From Coccinella septempunctata (Eukaryota; Arthropoda; Insecta; Coleoptera; Coccinellidae), in contig NC_058189.1 of the NCBI RefSeq assembly GCF_907165205.1, positions 20,706,001 through 20,770,000 on the forward strand: a stretch of DNA of 64,000 nt. The letters run 5' to 3'. The notes beneath the pieces were generated by a model. It did no database searches, was not told where the DNA came from, and worked only from the letters and a program-made list of their open reading frames with translations. Of this stretch, positions 43,014-55,000 are shown piece by piece (the stretch's first letter is position 1; each line of letters starts with the position of its first letter). Made by a program: the position numbers and the translations under genes.

Positions 43014-46000
43014 CTGAAAATAATAGTGAGTTAAGAGCTCATGCAGAAGGGAAGGATCTACGCACCATCACCATTAATTTACTAAATGGCTCAAACACAC
43101 TAAAACCATTTACCAAGTTTCTAGCTTGAATCGATAACAAAATGTCTATTCAATCCACCAAACTCGGTTCATCCACAACTTGTGGATACCCGATCTAGGT
43201 CGAAATGAAATAATAATAAGACCATCTAAATCTAACCCTTGATTGTAAATAATGAATTTGTATGCCAAAACTGAATTTCAATTAGATTTTGATTATTTAG
43301 ATTTTGTATTCGATTGTTTGAAAACTTGAAACATTTCAACGACCGTGAAAAAAACTTCCCGATTTGGATCAACCAAAAATTCAATTCAAGGGAGGTGTAA
43401 CACTAAATCTTACACCGAACATTATGGTACTACCATATAGCAACAAAAAGCGACTTAAAATGTTAGCTGAACAAGATGTGAATTGGTCGCTTGTTTTTAT
43501 AATTCATATGAATAGCAACTTTGATGAGCAGTTAAGTCAACTGAACTACAAAATGTAGATTAATGAAGAAGCCTACCGAAGAGTGTTGAAAGTAATTGAT
43601 GAAAAAAGTATCTCTTACCTGGATCCAGCTTTCCAAAGTTTTTCCGTATTTGTCCAAGAAGGCCTGTTTGATATCAGCCAGATCGATTTCAGATCTTGAA
43701 ACGACTATTCTGATCAGAGTTTTATCGTTGGTTCCCAAACCTGCCATACTGTCATGAAGACGTTCAGCGAAATAACCAACTTTGCTCTTCACACACTTAA
43801 CTGTAAAAAAGAAACTGACATTATTCTGTCTAATGACTGGTTTAGATTTTTATCGAACAATTCGCCGAAATACTTTCGCGAAACACGATATAGGTACCTG
43901 TTTATACAAAGTTAGTAAAAAAATTTTTCATTTATAATTAATTTAATGTAAACTGGTATTTTTTTAATGGAACACGCCGTATTTCATTTCCCTAATCAAT
44001 AGAGCTCTTCTCATTTCAAATATATTGAGGTGAAATTAAGTGAAAAATAAAACAGTTCAAAGTTTTCGCGAAACAAAGTGAGAAAAGACAATAATATTCC
44101 GATAATAAACTCTAATCTGAAAAGCGAACATATTGTTGTGATGTTTTTATCAGATCTGGCGCGTGCCGGACGATAACAGATAAATATAAAGTGTTCCACA
44201 CACCTATAAGAAATGTCTGATGACCAAATAAGCGACCCGTTTCGAGGTTTCCCATCAAGCGAAATAAATCAAGGATATTCAAGGAATTTATCACTGCAAC
44301 AAATACATCCACATCTTGACGAAAGCATGGAAACAAACAGCAAAAATACCTGGCAGGTGGCGAAAAAACGCAAGAGATCAGCCACCCAAACTCCTAGTCC
44401 GCCCACAACACCAACAAATAACAGATTCTCACCGCTAGCAACAACATCAACTAGCGACCAAAACGATAATATCAACGGAAATGAAAAGAAACAAGCCAAC
44501 AACGAAAACAAAATGCCAACTCCACCACCGATTTTTATCTACGACGTTGCTGACTATAAGGCAATGTTGAATAGCTTCACACAGATAATAGAGAAAGACT
44601 CATTTCACACAAGAGTGCTAGCAAACGACAAAATTAAAATAAGCGCGCACACAGTAGACACCTACAGAAAACTATCTTCACACCTGAGAAAGGAAGAAAT
44701 AATCCACCACACTTACCAAATACGCGAAGAACGAGCATATAGAGTGGTCATTAGGAACCTTCATCACACAGTTCCGATTGAGGAAATCAAAAACGAACTT
44801 CACGAAGCTGGACACAATGTTCGTAACATAATAAATGTGAAACATAGAGCAACAAGAGAACCATTGCATATGTTTTTCGTTGATCTTGAGCCCCAACCTA
44901 ACAACAAAACTGTTTATGATATTCAATTTATAAATAGAACCAGAGTCAACATAGAACCACCAAGAAAGAAGCGAGGATTGATACAATGTATGAGATGCCA
45001 GGGATACGGCCACTCCAAAGCATACTGTTACAGACCTTACAACTGCGTAAAATGCGGAGAACAACACGACACAAAAATTTGCCAAAAACAGAAAAATACA
45101 CCAGCAAAATGCGTCTTGTGCAACGGTAATCATCCGGCCAACTATAGGGGTTGCCAAGTATATAAAGACCTTGTACAGAAAAGCCATCTTAGAAACACCA
45201 TTCGCCCACAAATTAATACCTCAAGCCTTCCGCCAAAAACCCAAACACCATCAATCAACCAAATACCACAAACACAAATTCCACGAACCTATGCTGAAGC
45301 GACAACTAATAAAAATCAGGAACAGACACCTTCCAACCTTAACCAGGAGTTATCAGCATTTTTTGATGAATTCAAAAGCCTGTTTACACAACTACTGAAC
45401 CAGAACACCATAATGTTGAATCTACTCACTACCCTTGTAAGCAATGGCAAATAATATTCTCCGAATTGCAACATGGAATGCCAACGGTCTGATGAATCGC
45501 AAACAAGAGATCCAAACATTCCTAGATCTCAACAAGGTGGACATCCTACAGATTTCTGAGACACATTTCACCAGTCGAACAGTATTCACTATTCCATTCT
45601 ACACAGTCTACCACACAATTCATCCTGATGGAACTGCTCATGGAGGATCAGCTATAATAATAAAAAAATGCATATCCCATCACGAACTAGAAAAATTTCA
45701 AACGGACGCCATTCAGGCTACGACTGTTAAGATCAAAACCAACAACGGAAATCCGATTCATTGTGGGCGGTGACTGGAATGCCAAGAATACAATTTGGGG
45801 CTCCAGACTTACAACAACCAAGGGGCGTAACCTACACCGGGCTATGACTGACAAACATTATGAACACCTTTCAAACGGAGAGCCCACATACTGGCCAACA
45901 GACCCAAGAAAACTACCTGACCTTCTTGATTTTTTTGTAGCGAACGGTATTCCAACACAAAATTGCCTAGTGGAATCACATTATGATTTAACATCTGATC

Positions 46001-49000
46001 ACACGCCTGTTGTTGTTAGCCTAAACAGTATACCCATACAAACAAAGCTTCCACCCAAATTAGCCTCAAAACATACAAAATGGGAACACTTCAGCAACTA
46101 TATTACTGAAAACCTGAGCAACATGAGTATTAAAGACCCAACTCAATTAGATGAAGCAGTGGAACATTTCACCAGTACGATTCAACAAGCAGCTTGGCAT
46201 GCTACTCCCTTGAACCCACAAGGAGTATCAAATTATTTAAGCACTCCTCTCCACATACGACAACTTATATCTGAAAAAAGAAGGGCAAGGCGAATTTGGC
46301 AACGGTCACGAAACATCAACGATCTACATCAGTATAGAAGATTAACTCGGGTTCTCTCGGCAGCACAAAGAGATGTCCAAAATGCGTCGTTCGAAGCCTA
46401 CACAGAAAGCTTGACTACAGCAGATCACAGCCTATGGAATGCCACAAAAAAATTTAAAAGACCAACACCACATATCAGCCCGATAAGAACAAACAATGGT
46501 TGGGCACGATCAAGCAAAGAAAAGGCGGATGCCTTTGCTTCACATCTGTCTAAGGTATTTGTAGAACCTGAAGGAACACCAGGGCTAACAATCGATGTCA
46601 AAGAGTTTTTAGAAGCATCATGCCAATTATCGTTACCAATCAAATCAATAACTCCCAAAGAAGTGAAAGCTGAAATACGCAAACTAAAAAACAACAAAGC
46701 CCCTGGTTATGATTTGATAACTGCACAGATCCTCAAAAGGCTACCAAAAAAAGCAATAGTGTTCCTAACCACCATTTACAATAGAATGCTAAATCTAAGT
46801 TACTTTCCCATATTATGGAAATATGCCCACATGGTAATGATACACAAAGATGGCAAACCACTACACGAACCAGCGTCATATAGACCAATTAGCCTTCTGT
46901 CAATACCAGGAAAAATATTTGAGAGACTGCTACTAAAAAGAATTCAAGAGGACCATGAAACGAACATCCTTCTTCCTGATTACCAATTTGGATTTCGGCA
47001 AAAAATGTCAACAATTAACCAAGCCCACAGAATAGTTAATGAAATAGCCAACTCTCTTGAGAATAAATGCTATTGCAACGGCGTATTTCTAGATATCTCC
47101 CAGGCATTCGACAAAGTTTGGCATTCAGGTTTGCTTTATAAAATAAAAAGAAACCTTAATAACAACTATTACCTTTTACTGAAGTCCTACCTCTCCGATA
47201 GAAAGTGCTCCGTCAAATACAATGATGAAACATCAGGATACTTTTCCCTCAAATCTGGCGTACCACAAGGAAGTGTCCTAGGGCCTTTCCTGTACCTACT
47301 TTACACAGCTGACCTGCCCGAAACTCCGAATACAACCATTGCTGCATTTGCTGATGATGTAGCTATACTGTCCTCAGATGACGACCCCTTGGCCACCTCC
47401 AAAAACATTCAAGATCACCTAAACCAACTTGACAACTGGTACAAAACATGGAGGATGACCATAAATCAGACCAAATCAGTCCAAGTCATATTCACCACAA
47501 GAACCAGCACTTGCCCCAAAGTAACTTTAAATGGAAAAGCAATACCTACCAAAAAGGAAGTAAAATACCTAGGCATGCACCTAGATCAACGGCTCACATG
47601 GGAAAAAAATATATTAGCAAAAAGAAAACATCTTGACATCAAACTCAAAAAAATGTACTGGTTAATCGGAAAAAAATCAAAACTATCCATCCAAAACAAA
47701 ATGACAGTGTACAAAGCAATTTTAAAACCGATATGGTCATACGGCGTACAATTATGGGGTTGTGCGAAACCAACGAGAATTAAAATAATTCAGAGATTCC
47801 AATCAAAAACTCTTCGAACAATAGCTAACGCACCATGGTACGTTAGAAACCAAAGATTACATGAAGATCTCGAAATCCCATACGTAACTGATGTCATCAA
47901 AACCGCCTCTGCTAAATACCAAGAACGACTACAGGGACACTCTAACGATCTTATCCAGAATCTGTACGCAGGAGGACCAAACATCAGAAGACTCAAAAAA
48001 TCATGGCCTGAAGATCTCCCACAGCACCACTAGACTAGTGCAGAATAAGTAGAAATGTCACTGGACATTTCACTTTCATGTTGTAACTTACATCAAAATT
48101 ACTTAATACCATTATGAGTAAATTGTAATTTCTCCAAATAAATGACATACTAAAAAAAAAAAAAAAAGTGGTAGATGAGGAATATTTTCTGATGACAGTG
48201 GCGTACGCTTGATTGGTGAAAAAGAAGCAATTGAAGTCGCTTCGAGAGAAGAAACCAAGGAGTAAATGGGTTAAAGAATGGCTTTTGAGGAGAGACCAAT
48301 TTTCCCATATCAATCTATTACAAGAATTACGTTTGGAAGTTGAAGACTGACAAAAAGAAGAAGGTCATAATACCATAAAGTCGGCACATAAACTTCATCC
48401 TCTCCTGCGCCCGATCGTTTGGATAAAATACTTTTTTGAAACCACCACGAAGGGTGTTAATTTTTGATTTTACCGATTCAATTGTTGCGGATTTATCAAC
48501 ATCTTTCAACTCAGCAAGTAAGATATAATATGCGTAATTCTTCTTTGATCGGTCCATATATTCTTTCGATCGACAAAGATGGGAAGGACCTATAAATTTC
48601 TATGAACTCCGTAAGAAATCGCGGTAGAGATTTCTCAGGTCCGACATCGTCCTTGGTGCATTTCGAGCCGAAACACTACTGAAGACGGAAGCTGCAGCTG
48701 CTCGATTCGATTTGCTGCCCTGGTGTAGAAGTCCGTTCGTGCATAAAATCGGTCACACACGGACGCGCATCATACAATTTTTCAGGATGATCCGCAAGAG
48801 ATGAATGACATGCAACATTCATGCCCACACACGAGCGTTGATGGTTGTCATTCTTTGCATGTTGCACGCCGTCTTCTCTTTGTGTCCGTGGCCGTCTTAA
48901 GACTTATTTCACACCATCGGGTTTTTACCCTATGCTCCGAGTTACATTCATATAATGGGATCTTTCGCGGTTCAGTTTCGCACCGGAAAACAACCGGCAC

Positions 49001-52000
49001 TTTCGGCGGCGCCTATCGCCGCGAGCTCTCTATGTGAACACCGTACGGATAAAACCGGATGAATAATTATTCATCCGGTTGTTTTCCAGTAAAAACCCAT
49101 GGTGTGAAAGGAGTCTTAGGCAGCTGTAGAACTACAGAAGCCATGGATAATAAACCAATTAAATTATTTTGTTTAACATTGACATTCCTTTTTATTCATA
49201 ATTTGAGAATTGATATATATCTTTTTATTCATAATTTGAGAATTGATATATTAAACATGACATATTATGGGGTAGAAAGAGTTGATATTGTGTAATATTT
49301 TATGAAAACGACGCAAAACCAACGTTTGGCAAGTAGGCGTTGTGAGTATGGCGACTTTACTTTTTTATGAAAAAAAAAAGAAATCTCAATGTCAGACGAA
49401 ACAATTTAATTGTTCTATTATCCATGGCTACTGTCGTGTGGTAGCAGCCCTAGTTGTAGACGAAAAATATACAGGGTGTTTCCAAATTAGACGTGAACCT
49501 TTTGGAGGAGGTGTTAGTATCACTCATTTGCTGTCGTTTGAGCCATATTTATTGATAACCAAAAATCAACAGTTTCCGAGATATTTGAGTTCTTGTGTTT
49601 ATCGAAAAATTCTCACTTTACTCCATTTGTCGTCAATTTTTTCTACGTTGACAAAGTTTGATTATTTTCATAAGAAAAAGATATGATTTTGAAAAAAGCA
49701 AAATTATTTTGTATCAGATGTTGAAAAAGAATTAGTATTTAATCAGAATCTGCTGAAACGAAACAAGTGCTGGCATTCTAACGAATACTTTTTTAAGAAA
49801 TAAAGAAGGAGTTAGGCAAGTTTTTAGAATAATTTTTTCATACCTACATAAATTCTGGAATTTGAAAGTTGCAGGCAAATTGACATTAGAAATTGATTTT
49901 TCTTTTCTTTATATACCAACTATTAAATCATACTAATTCTTTTTCAACTTTTAATATAGGATAGTTTTGCTTTCTTCATACGTATCATATCTTTTTCTGA
50001 TGAAAATAATCCGAAATTATAAACAAACTTGGTCAACGTAAAAAAACTTGACAAAAATGAAGTAAGGTGAGAAATTTTTAAAAAAACACAACTCAAATAT
50101 CTCGGAAACTGTTGATTTTTGGTTATCAATAAATATAGCTCAAACGACAACAAATGAGTGACACTAACACCTCCTCCAAGGTTCATGCCTAATTTGGAAA
50201 CACCCTGTATATTTCTATGCCAATCCTCCCTATCAAAAATTCGAGGGGGGTAGCCACCCCGCCGAAGGGATGGCTATTTCACATTTAGAAGTTAATTTCT
50301 AAGAACCTTTAGTCTTGAAATGAAAAAAATAATCACAACTTTCAGAAAATATGCACGTCTTACCACGAATCAGAAAATATTCGCGTGTAATACACTGAAA
50401 CTCGATTGCACCGACTTATTTAAGACATTAACATTAAGGATTAACCACAGATAACAGAATCATATAGATACGACACTTCCCTAATATGGTGAAAAACGCT
50501 GTTTGCCGCCGCCATCTACACGGTGCGATTTGAACTACGAATTACAGAGACCCAACTTATCGATACAAAAAATCGAATTTAGCGAATTATTTTATTTGTT
50601 GATTTTATGCCGTGATCACACGGAAGCAACTTATGTCGCAAATCGGTCTTCTACCTGATTGGTGAGATCGCCATAAAACTCAACATTTACGCCTATATCA
50701 CCAATAAGGCTGTTGAGGACTGGTTTGCTACATAAATTGCCTCCGTGAGCTCACGACCTAAAATGAAAAATTATATCGGAAATAGTTTTTCAATAATAGC
50801 AGATGTATGTGAATGTTCGATACAGATTTATACAACTCCTCCATCCAAGCGAAACCTTAAAAATCCAATGTTCATTAAAATCACAAGCATTGAGATAATG
50901 TTTGTAAGAAATTAGAAAAATGAATGTTTATTCAATACAGTACATTTCTGTTTACATACCCCTTATTGAAATGGTAATTATATTTCAACTCCTCACATCT
51001 ATTTGAGTCAAGTAAATACAATAACTTATATCTTTTATCTTTGGATTTGGGAAAACAAACTAATTTTCGAATAGGTAAATCAGCTAAAATGAGCATCACA
51101 TACACAATACCTGTTGTATATCTGCTCAACAGATAAATCTTGGTAATATTTTGGCTTGATGATTTCAACCCATTTTTAAAAAAGAGCTCTCTTAGTTTTA
51201 GGAAACCGATGTCTCTTACTAACAACATCCTCACATCCAAATACACAATAAGTTTTCAATACCATTTTTTGGAAGATATCTTGAACTCTCCCAACACGTG
51301 TTATTTTACTAATCACTCGATTTCTCCAGGCCCGGATCTAGGGGGGGGCAAGCGGGGCGCTTGCCCCGGGCGCCAGCCTAAGGGGGCGCCAAAATCAACC
51401 AGAGGTTGAAATTTTTTTACTTTTGATTTTCTCGGAAAAAATTAATTTCCTAGTGCTAAAATGGAAACTGTAGAATGGAAACATGATAAACCATCACTAT
51501 GCCTAAAATATTTAAAATCAATGAGAGATCAATTAACTGCATAGGTATTATTCAGTCATCTACGAATGACCGCCACACTTGGGTGAAATAGGTTGAAAGA
51601 TCTGATATGTTTACACTGCGTCGCAAGCAGTAATTTTTTTGCCTGGGGAATTGCCGACTCATCGCCTTCTCATCTGGAACTAAGGCCCAAAATTTCCGAT
51701 TTTCTATAGACCATAACATAAAAACTAATCCTTTCAGCATAATTCTGTTTGCATATTCGTAATCTATGCCTTAGTAAAAACACCAATTTTGGTGGAAATC
51801 GGTAAGATCGAAATTTTTTCAAATTTTCCATAGATATACCGAGTTTTTCACCATAATTTGAGCCCCCCTTTAACTTTGTTACTAAGAGAGGTACAAAAAA
51901 ATGTTTTTTACAAAAGTTTCACGAAATTGAGTTTTTTTTAAATGTTTTCACAAAATGAAATATATACAAAGTGGGCGGTTTTCTGAAGAATATTTTTGGT

Positions 52001-55000
52001 CTCCGATCAAAACCGAATTCATTCTGTACACTAATTCGAGGGCGTAGAACACGAATATGCAAACAGATATTTAAAAAAAAATTGCTTTTCAAGTTATGGT
52101 CGATGGAAAATCGGAAATTTTGGACCTTCGCGGAAAAATTCATAAAATCTGAACCGTTCGAGATAGATGAATGAAGTGTGGATTTTTATATTTGCAAAGA
52201 ACCAATTCATCACCAAAAAAGCAGCATATGACTAGTGCCTTTTTTCTAGCTGCTACAGCTCCTCAAAGTTGACCAATATTTCCGAAATTTTGCACTAAAA
52301 GTGATTTATTCCTCAAAATACTGATCCTCCAAAAATCTAATTGCATATTCGTGATCTACCTTGAATTAATATGTAAAATGATCCGGGTCGATATATGTAG
52401 TTACAAAAATAAATTTTTGTTCGGAATAATTTCGTTCATGAAGCGCGGGTAAAAACGATAGACGATGGCGGGTTGCAAACGACATTCTTGTAAATACAAA
52501 CTTTTCAATTTTTTTCTATTTATGCAATTTTTGGGAGTATTTTGGGAAAAGAATAACTTTTAATGGAACAATGAGAAAAAATATCTTTTGATGGAACAAT
52601 GGGAAAAAAATATGAGTGATTTTTTCCCAAAGTACTCATCTTAGGAAAAATCTAATTGCATATTCGTAATCTATACGACCTCGAACTAGTGAAAAAAATA
52701 ACTCGGGTTGAAAGTGATGACGAATATGCAATTAGATTTTTTTTCCTACGAACCTTAGAAGAGGGGGGGGGGCGCCATCATGAATATTTGCCCCGGTCAG
52801 AAAAAATCGTAGATCCGGGCCTGGATTTCTCTGAAGAAATTCTTCTTTCGAAGGAGAGATTTTCAGCTGATCTTTTGATAATTTTCCGCCCAATAAGAAT
52901 ATATTCGAATTTGTACATATCCATTGAAGACAACAGTGACATTGATATTTGACAAATTAATTTCATTTTTATTTATGATTCTGTTATCTGTTATTCTGTT
53001 ATTAGAACATAAATATCTATGTTCCAATGGTTTAAACGATCAACAGAGTCATCTATTGATCAAACATTGTAATATTTGCGTCTACAGAGTCATCTTATCG
53101 ATGCGATTAGAACTAAATATGCGATTTGGAGTGGGGGTAAGAGAGTGTCACGACCCTGGGATTAACGTCAATTCGGTGATTGCTATGGTAACTGCTATAG
53201 AAAACTGAGAAATAATCGAGTATTAACGTTAATCTCGCCTTAAGTCGGTGCACACGGTCCTAAGGAAAAAAATTTAGGGATCAGAAAAAAATTTCAAACT
53301 TTTAGGTGATTGTCACTTGCTGTAACTTGGTGAAAAAAAGCGAATCGAATCTTCAAGCTCTATTTTTTAGGCCTGAACATAAAAAAAAATTTCAAATTTT
53401 TCCACTTTATTGTGGAAAAAACAGCGACAACTAAATTTTTAACATTTTTTTTTATTATTATTTTAAGTCTACGGACTCCAAAAGTTCTTTTCGACTCGAT
53501 GACTATATAGATCGAATAACTTTTATATATTCAGCTTCAATTACCCAAGATTACCTCAATAAAGCATATGTATTTGAAATCAGAATTAGGATGAGAAAAT
53601 CAAAATACAGTGTTCCATTTAAAAATACCAGTTTACGGTTTACGACATCTTTTTGGATTTAAAAAAACAAACAATAAACATGGAAAACCTTCTCAGTCTA
53701 CATTCAACATATAATCACCGCAAAAATAAACAATATGCAATATTCATGAAGAAATATTTTGATATTCATTGATAAAAATGCTTGGACCTTGAAAACGGTT
53801 CATTTTTTCGATGTTGCGCAGGTATACCATTTTTTTTGCATAATTAATAATGATGTACATAAATTGGGGAATTTCGCAGATATTTTTCACCAAAAAAGGG
53901 CTTCTGACCATTAAGGGCTAGGGTCAGTAAGTTACTGGCGGTCCTGAAGACTTATTATAAAATAATATTAACTCATTGGAGAAAAGTTGGTTTCCTTACC
54001 GATTCCAAGTAGTCCTTTCTCTATGCTTCCAGAAAATTCTTTTTTGATTGCAGCTTCGATATCTTTCCCAGATAATCTTTCGTATTCAGCAAATGTTGCC
54101 CTCAACTGTTGATAACTTCTTGTAATCAAGATTTTGTTGAATTCGGATTCTTCTGTACCCCAACCATCGGCTGCGCTAATTAAGGATTCGGCATCAGCGG
54201 TGGCTTGAGCTTCATTCACACCTTGGTTTTCATCACGATTGGCCTAGAAATGAATCGCCGAATTATGTTTTATCAACTTGAATGAAATAAGCATTTATGG
54301 GAATATCAGACAACACGTTGAACTGAGAAACATAGATCATAACTTAGGTCGTCTATTACATATTTTGAAAACACGATAAGTTCATGTAAGGGCTAACTCG
54401 AACTGGACGAGCATCTCGAAAACTATAAGAGTTTATAGTTATAAGAGTTATAGAAAAATTTTACGAGGATACCTTATCTTTATACAGAGGCGCAGCAAGC
54501 TCTTGTGACACCCGGGGCGGAATTTCAACATGTCGCCCCTCAACATTACATAACATTGTTGAGCCTTTTTTGTTTGTTAACAAAATTACAAGTTTTTATT
54601 TGAAGTGTGACATAGTGACAAGTGGGCATAGAGGTGTGAAGGGTAACACGTAAAATATTATATTTCAATGAAAAAAATCAGTTTTTTGCACAAATTCAAC
54701 AACTCATAAGTTGTCTTATCAGCATCTTTTCTTTCAGAACTTCTTTTTTCTGACTTTGCTCTCTGCAAACTGAGAAATAGTCTCATCAAAGTCGATCCCT
54801 CTGGCTACACCATGCTCATTGGATAAAATAGACAAGCGAGATAGTCGAGCTTGGCTCATAGTAGATCTGAGATAACTTTGGATAAGCGTAGTTTTGGAAA
54901 AACTCAGAAACACATAATGTAAGGTAAACTCAAAGTGCTAACGTTAAATTTGGAACAGAATCTGGAAGCTCATACTCGACATTAAACTGCAATAGTCCCA

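Larger units (their letters stand above)
44100..48167 (+). mobile_element. Jockey-clade retrotransposon D, antisense inside the annexin intron
   Basis: It has 5' UTR (start not resolved, about 44100-44212), ORF1, ORF2, a short 3' UTR and an A-tail at 48152-48167. It is clearly distinct from copies A-C. ORF1 is open and ORF2 has one internal deletion. Transcription of D would run against the annexin gene. No matching target duplication was found by eye. Confidence 0.9.
48168..48640. mobile_element. Internally deleted PIF/Harbinger element (remnant)
   Basis: Two convergent gene remnants meet at about 48350: a plus-strand transposase N-terminus and a minus-strand MADF-domain gene. Harbinger elements carry a transposase gene and a DNA-binding (Myb or MADF type) gene. 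The middle and end of the transposase with its catalytic residues are gone. Element ends were not identified; the left side abuts the A-tail of D. Confidence 0.6.
43801..53999 (-). other. Annexin intron of 10.2 kb filled with transposons
   Basis: Bounded by donor GTAAGG (below 54000) and acceptor ACAG (above 43800). It contains Jockey element D, a PIF/Harbinger remnant, a palindromic MITE, a foldback and a hAT, together well over half its length. Confidence 0.9.
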
